Shown here: positions 1 to 9,039 of the stretch, piece by piece | How positions within the stretch are numbered: the stretch's first letter is position 1 | How the letters are laid out: the number at the start of each line of letters is the position of its first letter | Source: Chryseobacterium indologenes | Lineage (GTDB): Bacteria; Bacteroidota; Bacteroidia; Flavobacteriales; Weeksellaceae | Assembly (NCBI GenBank): GCA_016025055.1 | Contig: CP065590.1 | Coordinates: forward strand, 1,798,001-1,862,000 | Reading direction: 5' to 3' | Length of the DNA: 64,000 nucleotides | Made by a program: the position numbers and the translations under genes | The notes under the pieces: model-generated | Seen by the model: only the letters and a program-made list of their open reading frames with translations | Database searches by the model: none | What the model was told of the DNA's origin: nothing

Positions 1-968
1 ATGAAATGATATATTGAACCCTGATCTTCAGATAATTGTATTGATGTTTCGCTATGCGGGAAAAGCTCTTCAATTTTTTCTCTCGGATTATTAAAACCAA
101 GCATCTGTACAAGATCTTTTATACTGGAGATTGCTGTGGCTTTATTTTGGAAAATCAACTGATTACATCCCTGGCTGAAACGGTCTGTTATTTTTCCGGG
201 AAGGGCAAAAACCTCTCTGTTGTAATCATTGGCAAAGGACGCGGTACTTACAGATCCGCCCCCAAAACCGGTTTCAACGACAATAGTGGCGGGTGAAATT
301 CCCGCAACAATTCTGTTCCTCTGAATAAAGTTTTCCCGGTCCGGTTTTCTCGAAGAGCTGAATTCCGTGAGAAGTGTGCCTCCCTCGTCCAGTATTTTTT
401 CTGAAAGTCTTCTGTTTTTTGCAGGATATAAAAACTGAAAACCATGCGCAAGAACTGCAATTGTAGGCTTTTTGTTGTGGATTGACTGCTCATGAACTTC
501 CTTGTCAACTCCCAGCGCAAGCCCACTGACGGTGGCATATTTTGAGGATTGCGAAGCTTCAAAGAAGTCTTCAATAAATTGCTTGCCGTATGGGGTCATA
601 TTTCTTGTCCCTACAATACTTACTTTGGGGAGTACATTATCAGGATCTCCTTTTTGATATAAAATAGCAGGAGCATCTGTACATTCGTTCAAAAGGAAAG
701 GGATTTCATTAAGGAACCTTAATTTGATTTGAATATTATTTTTTTCGCAAAATTTAAGTTCCTTTTCTGCAAATTTCAGATGAGCTTCGTTTCCAATGTC
801 AGAAACGGTTTTGTAGCCCATGCCTTCTATTTTTTTATAGTTTTTCTTTGCGTTTTTCCATGCTGCCTGAGCACTTCCAAAGGTTCGGACGAGCTTATGA
901 AAATTGATGTCACCAATCTGGCTGCATTCGCGAAGGGCGATGGCAAAAAGATGTTCTTCGGAAATCAT
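1..968 (-). CDS. dprA: DNA processing protein DprA (C-terminus cut by window edge)
   Basis: The frame is open from the ATG at 968 to the left edge, about 322 residues. DprA binds incoming single-stranded DNA and loads RecA during natural transformation. The Rossmann-type DprA/Smf core is visible: SIVGTRNMTPYGK near residue 115, SGLALGVDKEVHE near 148, FIQRNRIVAGIS near 218, GGGSVSTASFAND near 237 and NREVFALPGKITDRFSQGCN just after. About 110 N-terminal residues precede the core, as in longer DprA forms. The gene lies 33 bp downstream of the rhomboid gene on the same strand, so the two are probably co-transcribed. The C-terminal domain, if present, lies outside the window. Confidence 0.93.
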   Translation of the reverse strand, partial: MISEEHLFAIALRECSQIGDINFHKLVRTFGSAQAAWKNAKKNYKKIEGMGYKTVSDIGNEAHLKFAEKELKFCEKNNIQIKLRFLNEIPFLLNECTDAPAILYQKGDPDNVLPKVSIVGTRNMTPYGKQFIEDFFEASQSSKYATVSGLALGVDKEVHEQSIHNKKPTIAVLAHGFQFLYPAKNRRLSEKILDEGGTLLTEFSSSRKPDRENFIQRNRIVAGISPATIVVETGFGGGSVSTASFANDYNREVFALPGKITDRFSQGCNQLIFQNKATAISSIKDLVQMLGFNNPREKIEELFPHSETSIQLSEDQGSIYHF

Positions 969-1001
969 GTGTGTTTTTTTTTCAAATGTAGTAAATAGTT
1001 T

Positions 1002-1768
1002 TTATTTTTTCCTTAGTTCATCCAAATGATCCCAAATATCATCTCTTTTTTTATAGGGAAGTTCGAGGAAATCCTCAGGGTGATTTTCTTTGTATTCCTG
1101 CCATAATTTGTCATCTTTTTCGCTATAATAATTAGGAAATTCCCAGATGAATCTTTTCTTTTTTCTCCTACATTTTTAAACGTAAAGGCGAGAATACTTC
1201 CTACCAGAGCTCCGGAAAGGTGCGCCTGCCAGGATATTTTGCTGGGTTCCTGCATATTATAAAAGAGCTCTTCAGGAAGCATTCCCCATACCAGACTTCC
1301 GTAATATAGTACAACAAGCATCGAGATGGTCAGCAGTTTTGTATTCCACTTGAATACACCGCTGAAGAAAAGGAAAAAAGCAAGGACATACACCACGCCA
1401 CTGGCTCCAATGGTACAGGTGTACATATAATCTCCTGTGAAGATATCAATAGGGGGAAGAAGCCAGACCAAAAGCCCGGTTGCTACCCATCCCATAAGAA
1501 AAACTTTATTGGCGACAAGCGGGTAGAATTGGTATAACAAAAACATCAGTGCCACAATTGGAATTGAGTTTCCTATGATATGATCTATATTTCCGTGAAG
1601 AAGAGGAGAGGTGATAATCCCCAATAATCCTTCAGGCAATAATGGAATAATGGCTCCAAAGCAACTTCCAAAAAAGCCCTGCAGTTGTAAAAAGTACCCG
1701 AACCACATTGCAGATAACATCAGCAACGGATATATAATCGCTCTTTTGGAAATTACATTTTTGAACAT
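1002..1768 (-). CDS. Rhomboid family intramembrane serine protease (frameshifted near the 3' end)
   Basis: Polytopic membrane protein with rhomboid signatures: HGNIDHIIGNS in an early membrane segment, the catalytic-serine motif GASG near residue 120, and the partner histidine in QAHLSGALVG near residue 181. It would cleave membrane-spanning substrates within the bilayer. As written, the frame ends at 1013 with an unlikely tail. One extra A in the run at 1159-1164 restores a hydrophilic C-terminus (containing RFIWEFPNYYSEKDD) that ends in LDELRKK with a stop at 1002, giving about 255 residues. The break therefore looks like a sequencing error. The gene is followed by dprA on the same strand. 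Confidence 0.88.
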
Positions 1769-2019
1769 GAGGATTTTATGTCAAATCAAAAGCCAATGAT
1801 CAATTTCGGAAAATTTGGCGATGAAATTTTTCTACCCATCTGATTTTAAGACAAAAGGTATCAATTTTATATTGTATTACATTTTGTTTTGGCACAGATT
1901 TTATAACTTAGCTACTACAAGTAATAATGTAAACGACAACGGTGAAATTTTTATCGTACTTAATAATTTTTCAAAAAAAATTATATTAACTATTTTTACA
2001 TTAAAATTTATTTGGAGTA

Positions 2020-2949
2020 ATGAAGCGATTTTTATTGATTCTTTCCTTTTTTGTAGGGATTTACGCGAGTGCACAAGAGGAATTAAAGAAAGATTCGGTA
2101 GTGGTAGATACCATCAAATACTGGTCGGTTTTAGGAAAAAATACCTTAATGATTAACCAGGCTGCCTTTTCAAACTGGGTAGGAGGGGGAGCCAACAATG
2201 TGGGGTGGCTTGCCGGAGTAAATTATAATCTGACCTATGAAAAAGATAAAGACCTTTGGGAGAATATCATCATCCTTGGATATGGGCAAAATGATACTAA
2301 AGGGCTCGGGGTCCGAAAAACTCAGGATATGATTAATCTTTCAACCAATTATGGGCGAAAGTTTTCCAAGAGCTGGTATTTTTCTTCTGGCGCCGGTTTA
2401 CAGTCACAATTTGCGCCAGGATATGAAGACGGGAATAATCCTGCAGCAAAGAAAATTTCAAATTTCATGGCTCCCGGATATTTGAACGTCGGTGTGGGTA
2501 TCACGTATAGGCCTAATGATGATTTAACTGTTACTTTACGTCCTGTCAACGCCAGATGGACTTTTGTACTGGATAAAGACCTTCAGCTGGCCGGAACTTA
2601 TGGTTTAAAAAGTGATGGAGATACTTCTTTACTACAGTTCGGTTTTCTGGGAACTGCAATATATAAGATGAAAATTATGGAAGATATTTATCTGACCAAT
2701 ACAGCTTCTGTTTTCTCTAACTATCTTGATCATCCCGATCGATTGGTATTGGCCTACGGAGCGATTTTAAATTTAAAAGTCAATAAATATATCTCATCCA
2801 ATGTAACCCTGGATTTACTATATGATCATAATCAGATAGCAAAAACTCAGCTTAAGCAGACATTGGGAATAGGATTTGCCTACACCTTGGATAACGGGGT
2901 AAAGCGCTCAGACCGTAAAGACAGCCAGTGGTGGCTTAATAAAAAATAG
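2020..2949 (+). CDS. DUF3078 domain-containing protein, copy 1
   Basis: A 309-residue protein with a signal peptide (KRFLLILSFFVGIYASAQ) and an aromatic-rich body of alternating strands typical of Bacteroidota DUF3078 proteins, probably an outer-membrane beta-barrel. Function unknown. Landmarks are NQAAFSNWVGGGANNVGW near residue 47 and FSNYLDHPDRLVLAYGA near residue 232. It is followed by its own hairpin terminator and then by a close paralogue at 3181. By eye the two mature proteins agree at most positions, while the signal peptides and extreme C-termini differ more. The ATG chosen starts directly at the signal peptide. Confidence 0.85.
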   Translation: MKRFLLILSFFVGIYASAQEELKKDSVVVDTIKYWSVLGKNTLMINQAAFSNWVGGGANNVGWLAGVNYNLTYEKDKDLWENIIILGYGQNDTKGLGVRKTQDMINLSTNYGRKFSKSWYFSSGAGLQSQFAPGYEDGNNPAAKKISNFMAPGYLNVGVGITYRPNDDLTVTLRPVNARWTFVLDKDLQLAGTYGLKSDGDTSLLQFGFLGTAIYKMKIMEDIYLTNTASVFSNYLDHPDRLVLAYGAILNLKVNKYISSNVTLDLLYDHNQIAKTQLKQTLGIGFAYTLDNGVKRSDRKDSQWWLNKK

Positions 2950-2972
2950 ATTTACAATCAACTTTAATAATG

Positions 2973-3006
2973 AAAAGCACTCCATTGTGGGAGTGCTTTT
3001 TTGTTT
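2973..3006 (+). terminator. Rho-independent terminator after DUF3078 copy 1
   Basis: Inverted repeat AAAAGCACTCC / GGAGTGCTTTT with a 5-base loop, followed by a T-rich tract, 23 bp after the stop codon. Confidence 0.9.
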
Positions 3007-3155
3007 TTACGGGATTGATGTTTTAAGTTTTTTTAAGTTTGGAGATTGTAAAATAAAAGGGTAATTACTTTAATTTCATTGGATTATAGGGATGAATTCA
3101 GTGTTGTTAAATTCATTTTAAAGTGAATTTTATCAGGGGCGTGAATTATTATTTA

Positions 3156-3163
3156 TACATTTG
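3156..3163 (+). promoter_or_regulatory. Bacteroidota -7 box for DUF3078 copy 2
   Basis: TACATTTG fits the TAnnTTTG consensus and lies 17 bp before the ATG at 3181. I see no good -33 TTTG at the expected spacing. The second paralogue appears to have its own promoter despite the tandem arrangement. Confidence 0.6.
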
Positions 3164-3180
3164 CAGGAAATCCTTGAATT

Positions 3181-4104
3181 ATGAAAAAACTTTTATTGGT
3201 CGCTTCCATTTCTTTTGGGGCTATGGCAACCGCGCAAGAAACAAAAACTGACGCACCTGTTGCAGATACCGTTAAAGCCTGGTCTATCCAGGGACAAAAT
3301 ACACTAATGCTTAATCAGGCTGCCTTCTCGAACTGGGTAGGAGGGGGAGCCAATAACGTAGGCTGGCTTGCCGGTGTCAATTACAATCTTACCTATGAAA
3401 AAGGGAAAGATCTTTGGGAAAATATTATTATTCTTGGCTATGGACAGAATAATACCCAAGGTACAGGAGTAAGAAAAACCCAGGATGTGATCAACCTTTC
3501 TACAAACTATGGTAGAGAATTTGCCAAGCATTGGTATATATCAGCGGGTGCAAGTCTTCAGACTCAGTTTGCTCCGGGTTACGAGGATGGAAACAATCCG
3601 GATGCTAAAAAGATCTCAAATTTCTTTGCTCCCGGATTTCTGAATCTGGGTGCCGGTGTAACGTACAGACCAAATGATAATCTTACCGTAACTTTACGTC
3701 CGGCTAACGCAAGATGGACTTTCGTACTGGATAAAGATCTGCAGAGAGCAGGAATTTACGGACTTAAAAATGATGGTGATTCTTCTCTATTCCAGTTCGG
3801 TTTCCTGGGAACGGCAATGTATAAGATTAAAATTATGGAAAATATTAATCTTACCAATACTGCCTCTGTATTTTCAAACTACCTGGATCACCCGGACAGA
3901 TTGGTTCTTGCATATGGTGCTATCTTAAATATGAAGATCAACAAGTATATCTCTTCCAATATCACCTTAGATCTTTTATATGATCATAATCAAATCCGGA
4001 AAACCCAGCTTAAACAGACTTTAGGGGTAGGGTTTGCCTATAATATAGACAACGGAAAGAAACGGTCTGATAATAAAGACAATCAGGGCTGGTTAAAGAA
4101 ATAA
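3181..4104 (+). CDS. DUF3078 domain-containing protein, copy 2
   Basis: A 307-residue secreted protein, signal peptide KKLLLVASISFGAMATAQ, otherwise closely parallel to the protein encoded at 2020-2949: the same NQAAFSNWVGGGANNVGW, YGQN, QFAPGYEDGNNP and LDLLYDHNQI segments. It is predicted to be an outer-membrane beta-barrel of unknown function. It has its own -7 box and terminator, so it can be expressed separately from copy 1. The pair looks like a recent tandem duplication followed by divergence. No partner gene hints at a role, since the next gene (sufD) is convergent. Confidence 0.85.
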   Translation: MKKLLLVASISFGAMATAQETKTDAPVADTVKAWSIQGQNTLMLNQAAFSNWVGGGANNVGWLAGVNYNLTYEKGKDLWENIIILGYGQNNTQGTGVRKTQDVINLSTNYGREFAKHWYISAGASLQTQFAPGYEDGNNPDAKKISNFFAPGFLNLGAGVTYRPNDNLTVTLRPANARWTFVLDKDLQRAGIYGLKNDGDSSLFQFGFLGTAMYKIKIMENINLTNTASVFSNYLDHPDRLVLAYGAILNMKINKYISSNITLDLLYDHNQIRKTQLKQTLGVGFAYNIDNGKKRSDNKDNQGWLKK

Positions 4105-4116
4105 TTGCTGTAAAAA

Positions 4117-4147
4117 ATAAAAAGCACTTCAAAATGAAGTGCTTTAT
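4117..4147 (+). terminator. Terminator between DUF3078 copy 2 and sufD
   Basis: AAAGCACTTC / GAAGTGCTTT hairpin with A-rich and T-rich flanks. It can serve both DUF3078 copy 2 and the convergent sufD. It shares the AAAGCACT core with the terminator of copy 1. Confidence 0.85.
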
Positions 4148-4166
4148 TATTATCAAATATATAAGT

Positions 4167-5440
4167 CTAAAATTCTATATCTACTTCTAATTTCTCAGCC
4201 AATAGCTTTGAAATTTTTTCTTTTAATGGCTCAATGTCGATGTTTTGCATGGCATCATTGGCAAATGCATATAATAATAATGCCTGAGCTTCTTTTTAGA
4301 AATACCTCTTGCTCTGAGATAGAACAGGGCATCTTCGTTAAGCTGGCCTACGGTACAGCCGTGAGAACATTTTACATCATCAGCAAAGATCTCCAACTGT
4401 GGTTTGGTATCGATACTGGCGCCTTCGCTTAGTAAAACGTTATTATTCTGCTGGTAAGCATTGGTTTTCTGCGCAATTTTATCAACAAAAACTTTTCCGT
4501 TGAAAACGCCGTGTGCATTACCATCATAAATACCTTTATAGTTTTGGTAGCTTTCACAGTTCGGAAAGTTGTGATGAACTGCCGTGTGATGGTCTACCAG
4601 TTGGTCTTTTCCGATAATCGTGATTCCGTTCATGAATGAATTGATGTTGGATCCATTATGAATAAAATCAAGGTTATTTCTTACCAGTTTCCCTCCGAAA
4701 GAGAATGTATTGACAGTGGTTAAGCTGTCTTTTTCCTGTCTTGCAAACGTATGATCTACAAGGTAAGAAGTATTGTTGTCGTTTTGAAGTTTATGCCAGT
4801 CTGCTTTTGCATTCGGATAAGTGAAAATCTCCGTCACGGAGTTTGTCAATACATACGTACTGTCAAAATTATGATGGCTTTCAATAACCTCTACTTTCGC
4901 TCCTTCTTCTACGATTAACAGATTTCTTGTGTTATAGAAAGTGTTTTCTTCCTGATTTTGAGAAATGTAGAAAACATGGATCGGTTTTTCAATCACTACA
5001 TTTTTGGGAACCTTTAAAAAGAATCCGTATTTGCAGTAAGCAAGATTAAGGTTGGTGAAGGCCAATTCCTTAGAGGCAATCGTATTGAAATATTTTTCAA
5101 AAACTTCTTTGTGTTTCTCATCATTCAATGCATAATTGAATGAAAGGAATTCTACATTCTCAATAGAAACTTTTGAAAGCTCTTTGTGAAGTTTTCCGTT
5201 GACAAAAACGATCCAATCAAAATTTTCTTCACCCAGATGCAGTTGGTCAAACTGTTCTTTGGTGATATTGTGGTTCTCTTTAGGAAAAAAGTTGTAGTTC
5301 TTTTCCGTGATCTCCTTCAGGTTGGTATATTTATATTCTTCGTCTTTCTTTGTCGGAAAACCAAGGTTTTCAAATCTTTGAAGAGCTGCTTTTCTTTCAT
5401 CATCAAGAAACCTGTGACGAAGAGCCTCCAAAAAATTCAT
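4167..5440 (-). CDS. sufD: Fe-S cluster assembly protein SufD (frameshifted near the 3' end)
   Basis: SufD is the SufB-like partner in the SufBC2D scaffold on which Fe-S clusters are built in the cytosol. The beta-helical core is visible, with KCSHGCTVGQLNEDALFYLR near residues 355-375, the family's best conserved stretch. As written the reading frame ends at 4223 with an implausible His/Tyr-rich tail. One additional A in the run at 4293-4297 restores RGISKKEAQALLLYAFA and an end at EKLEVDIEF, stop at 4167, about 424 residues. The gene is separated from sufC by about 200 bp holding a degraded inverted repeat. It is the last gene of the suf cluster. Confidence 0.93.
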
Positions 5441-5528
5441 TATGGTTTTCTATAATTTGTTCTTTTAATGCCATTACTGGTATATCTGTGGTTTGCACCA
5501 TTTTTTCTTTTTATGTGAACTAAAATAT

Positions 5529-5604
5529 TGTCATTCCGAGGAATGGGAATCTCAATTCTTATGATTAAGGATTCTTTATTTTGCTATTTCATTCCAGAAT
5601 GACA
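5529..5604 (-). repeat. Degraded inverted-repeat (REP-like) element between sufC and sufD
   Basis: TGTCATTC at 5529-5536 and its exact complement GAATGACA at 5597-5604 bracket 76 bp, with further imperfect pairing inside (GGAATGGGAATCTCAATT). No gene is seen in this spacer. Its form resembles short dispersed intergenic repeats whose ends read TGTCATTC...GAATGACA. Whether other copies exist cannot be told from this window. Confidence 0.4.
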
Positions 5605-5641
5605 GCGAAAATTTTAACCTCTGAAATAATTGATTTTCTTC

Positions 5642-6385
5642 TTAGTTAAGAAGCCAGTCGTATCCTTTTTCTTCAAGTTCTAATGCCAGAGATTTGTCAC
5701 CTGTTTTGATGATTTTTCCGTTAGCTAAAACGTGAACGAAGTCAGGTTGAATATAGTTTAGCAATCTCTGATAGTGAGTGATCAAAAGAACTGCATTTCC
5801 TTCATTTTTAAAGTGGTTTACTCCATCTGCTACGATTCTTAAAGCATCGATATCTAATCCTGAATCTGTCTCATCAAGAATAGCTAATTTAGGATTAAGC
5901 ATCATCATCTGGAAGATCTCGTTTCTCTTCTTTTCACCTCCGGAGAATCCTTCGTTGAGTGATCTTGAAAGGAAATCTTTTTTAATTCCCAATTTCTCAG
6001 ACTTTTCACGGATTAATGCAAGCATTTCTTTTGCCGGCATTTCTGATAATCCGTTGGCTTTTCTTGTTTCGTTTAAAGCAGCCTTAATAAAGTTCGTTAC
6101 CGAAACTCCCGGAATTTCCACAGGATACTGGAAAGAAAGGAAAATCCCTTTGTGAGCTCTATCTTCAGGAGCATCCTCGATGATGTCTTCTCCTTCGAAA
6201 AGAATCTCTCCACCGGTTACTTCGTAATCTTCTTTTCCTGCGATTACGGAAGAAAGGGTAGATTTACCTGCTCCGTTTGGCCCCATGATAGCGTGAACTT
6301 CACCCGGCTTTATTTCAAGATTAATCCCTTTTAATATTTCTGCGCCATCTTCAATTTTGGCGTGAAGGTTTTTAATTTCTAACAT
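5642..6385 (-). CDS. sufC: Fe-S cluster assembly ATPase SufC
   Basis: ABC-type ATPase of 247 residues, the usual length for SufC. It powers the SufBCD scaffold. Walker [13 protein letters not shown] at about residues 35-46, the signature [11 protein letters not shown] near 149 with the KKR variant typical of SufC, Walker [13 protein letters not shown] near 168, and the switch histidine in [10 protein letters not shown] near 204. It sits downstream of sufB and an acetyltransferase gene on the same strand. It has no membrane segment, which fits a cytosolic Suf component rather than a transporter ATPase. Confidence 0.97.
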   Translation of the reverse strand: MLEIKNLHAKIEDGAEILKGINLEIKPGEVHAIMGPNGAGKSTLSSVIAGKEDYEVTGGEILFEGEDIIEDAPEDRAHKGIFLSFQYPVEIPGVSVTNFIKAALNETRKANGLSEMPAKEMLALIREKSEKLGIKKDFLSRSLNEGFSGGEKKRNEIFQMMMLNPKLAILDETDSGLDIDALRIVADGVNHFKNEGNAVLLITHYQRLLNYIQPDFVHVLANGKIIKTGDKSLALELEEKGYDWLLN

Positions 6386-6403
6386 TTTATTTGCTTAAAC
6401 AAA

Positions 6404-6906
6404 TTATTTTTGAATTCGATATACTAAACTTTCAGGTTGACCAGGAACGTCATTTAGCGTCCCGATTTTGATCATGCCTGCCTTTTCTAAAACTTTAACA
6501 GAAGCTAAATTGTTGGGACGGACAATGGCAAAAATTTCTGTATTGTCTTCATTAATCCCTACATTTATAGCTTTCTTTGTGAATTCTGTGGCATATCCTT
6601 TCCCCATGCCTGGGAAGCAAAACGATAACCTAAATTCAATTTTTCTTCTTCTCCGTAGAGTCTGTAGCTCAGCCCACCAAAACCTATTATATTTTCAGGG
6701 TTTTGCTTTTCAGCAATTGCCCAGCTTCCGAAATGATACTTTTCCCAGTGTTCAAGCATTCTGGTAAATGTACCTTCTGCTTTTTCAAAACTCATGGGGC
6801 CACTTGGATTATGAATATTGGTTTCAGGGTCATGATTAATCTCAAAGAATCTTTCAAAATCTTCTTTTGCAGGCTTTCTTAAGATTAATCTTTCTGTAGC
6901 TATCAT
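6404..6906 (-). CDS. GNAT family N-acetyltransferase (RimJ/RimL-like; frameshifted)
   Basis: Two frames join at about 6600 into one protein of about 167 residues. The first part holds TERLILRKPAKEDFERFF, the usual RimJ/RimL start, and the second holds WGKGYATE, the acetyl-CoA loop, then VRPNNLASVKVLEKAGM, the C-terminal GNAT signature. One extra A in the short A run at 6599-6601 restores the reading frame. It would transfer an acetyl group from acetyl-CoA to an amine. The substrate is not predictable. Its start codon lies 4 bp after the sufB stop and it ends 18 bp before sufC, so it is embedded in the suf operon. Confidence 0.85.
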
Positions 6907-6910
6907 GCTT

Positions 6911-8359
6911 TTATCCTACTGATCCTTCTAATGAAATCTCCAACAGTTTCTGTGCTTCAATAGCAAATTCCATTGGAAGCTTATTTAATACTTCTTTACT
7001 GAAACCATTTACGATCAATGCAATTGCTCTTTCTGTATCGATACCTCTCTGGTTACAGTAGAAGATCTGATCTTCCCCGATTTTTGAAGTTGTAGCTTCG
7101 TGCTCCAGCTGGGCTGTAGGATCTTTGATCTCGATATAAGGGAAAGTGTGGGCCCCACACTCATTACCCATCAATAAAGAGTCACACTGAGAGAAGTTTC
7201 TCGCCCCTTTTGCAGAAGGCATTACTTTTACCTGACCTCTGTAAGAGTTCTGAGATTTTCCTGCAGAAATACCTTTGGAGATGATCGTAGATTTGGTATT
7301 TTTTCCAATGTGGATCATTTTTGTTCCGGTGTCAGCGTACTGGTGGTTGTTGGTTACTGCGATAGAGTAGAACTCGCCGATAGAATTATCACCCTTCAAA
7401 ATACAAGATGGGTATTTCCATGTTACCGCGGAACCTGTTTCAACCTGTGTCCATGAGATTTTTGCATTTCTTTCACAAAGCCCTCTTTTCGTTACAAAGT
7501 TGAATACTCCTCCTTTTCCTTCTTCATTCCCCGGGTACCAGTTTTGTACGGTTGAATATTTGATTTCGGCATTATCCAGAGCAATTAACTCTACCACAGC
7601 AGCGTGAAGCTGGTTCTCATCTCTTGATGGTGCAGTACATCCTTCAAGGTAAGAAACATAGCTTCCTTCGTCAGCGATGACAAGTGTTCTTTCAAACTGA
7701 CCTGTTCCTGCCTGATTGATACGGAAATATGTAGAAAGCTCCATTGGGCATTTTACACCTTTAGGAATATAGCAGAAACTTCCGTCAGAAAATACTGCGG
7801 AATTCAATGCTGCGTAAAAGTTATCTCCTCTTGGAACTACTTTTCCAAGATATTTTCTTACCAGGTCCGGGTGATTTTTAATAGCCTCAGAGATAGAACA
7901 GAAGATAATTCCTTTTTCTGCCAATGTATCCTGGAAAGTTGTTTTCACAGAAACTGAGTCAATTACAATATCTACAGCAACTCCTGAGAGTCTTTTCTGT
8001 TCTTCGATATTAATCCCTAGCTTTTCAAAAGTCTTCAATAATTCCGGATCTACCTGATCAAGGCTTTCCAATTCCGGTTTTGCCTTAGGAGCAGCATAGT
8101 AACGGATTGCTTGAAAATCAGGTTTTTCATATTTGATATTCGCCCAATTGGGTTCTACCATTTTTAACCAGATTTTGAAAGATTCCAGACGCCATTCAGT
8201 CATCCATTCAGGCTCCTCTTTTTTAGCCGAGATAGCACGGATGATGTCTTCATTTAAACCCGTTGGAAAATCTTCATAATCAATTTTGGTTTCCCAACCG
8301 AATTCATATTTTTTATTTTCTAGATCGACTCTTAAATCGTCTTCAGTATATTTACTCAT
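6911..8359 (-). CDS. sufB: Fe-S cluster assembly protein SufB
   Basis: A 482-residue protein of full SufB length and composition. Recognisable stretches include [59 protein letters not shown] and [16 protein letters not shown] near the C-terminus. With SufC and SufD it forms the scaffold that assembles and transfers Fe-S clusters. The upstream neighbour is an A-type carrier gene (84 bp away). The downstream neighbour is an acetyltransferase gene starting 4 bp after the stop. It is probably transcribed from the promoter upstream of the carrier gene. Confidence 0.97.
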   Translation of the reverse strand: MSKYTEDDLRVDLENKKYEFGWETKIDYEDFPTGLNEDIIRAISAKKEEPEWMTEWRLESFKIWLKMVEPNWANIKYEKPDFQAIRYYAAPKAKPELESLDQVDPELLKTFEKLGINIEEQKRLSGVAVDIVIDSVSVKTTFQDTLAEKGIIFCSISEAIKNHPDLVRKYLGKVVPRGDNFYAALNSAVFSDGSFCYIPKGVKCPMELSTYFRINQAGTGQFERTLVIADEGSYVSYLEGCTAPSRDENQLHAAVVELIALDNAEIKYSTVQNWYPGNEEGKGGVFNFVTKRGLCERNAKISWTQVETGSAVTWKYPSCILKGDNSIGEFYSIAVTNNHQYADTGTKMIHIGKNTKSTIISKGISAGKSQNSYRGQVKVMPSAKGARNFSQCDSLLMGNECGAHTFPYIEIKDPTAQLEHEATTSKIGEDQIFYCNQRGIDTERAIALIVNGFSKEVLNKLPMEFAIEAQKLLEISLEGSVG

Positions 8360-8442
8360 TATTATTTTTTAGAGTTCAGATTTAGATTTCAGAGCTTGAA
8401 GATGTATCTGAGCTCTGAAATCCAATATCTTATGTCTTTTCT

Positions 8443-8772
8443 TTATAGACTAAATGATTCTCCACATCCACATGTTCTGGATGCGTTCGGGTTATTAAAA
8501 ACAAACCCTTTTCCGTTCAATCCTCCTGAATATTCAAGAGTTGTTCCCGCTAAATAAAGGATGGATTTTTTATCTATAATAATTTTAATGTTATTATCTT
8601 CAAAAATCTGATCTGTGTCTGTTTTTTGGTTGTCAAACTTTAAAACATACTCTAAACCAGAGCATCCGCCGCTTTTTACCCCCACTCGTATATAATCTTC
8701 AGCAGGGTTAAAACCATCTTCAGTCATTAACTGAATGGCTTTCTCCTTTGCATAGTCTGATACTTTTATCAT
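8443..8772 (-). CDS. A-type Fe-S carrier protein (IscA/SufA/ErpA family)
   Basis: A 109-residue HesB/YadR/YfhF-family protein. The three conserved cysteines are present: Cys37 in GVKSGGCSGLEY, and Cys101 and Cys103 in SRTCGCGESF. It would receive Fe-S clusters from the SufBCD scaffold and pass them to apoproteins. It is the first gene of the suf cluster and has a textbook Bacteroidota promoter 28 bp upstream. I do not assign SufA, IscA or ErpA specifically, because the sequence alone does not separate them. Confidence 0.93.
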   Translation of the reverse strand: MIKVSDYAKEKAIQLMTEDGFNPAEDYIRVGVKSGGCSGLEYVLKFDNQKTDTDQIFEDNNIKIIIDKKSILYLAGTTLEYSGGLNGKGFVFNNPNASRTCGCGESFSL

Positions 8773-8800
8773 TGTATTTATTTAGAATGATTTAATGATG

Positions 8801-8832
8801 CAAAAATACGAACTAATTTCCGCAATCTCAAA
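8801..8832 (-). promoter_or_regulatory. Promoter of the suf cluster
   Basis: On the minus strand, -33 TTTG (8829-8832) and -7 TATTTTTG (8801-8808) are separated by 20 bp. This fits the Bacteroidota consensus TTTG-N19..20-TAnnTTTG and lies just upstream of the A-type carrier ATG at 8772. Confidence 0.75.
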
Positions 8833-9039
8833 TCGAAGATATCTATTTTAATGATTCTGATATTAATAGGGTTAATTTTACCTTAATGAAGGCTCATGTT
8901 TACCTAAATTTTATGTGCATTGATTGAGAATTGTGATTTTAATTTAACCTTGAAAGTGGTTTTTAATCTATAAATTAAATTGAATAAGCTGAAAATGAGA
9001 TGATTTTTAAATGCTATGTTCAATAAGAAATAAAATATT

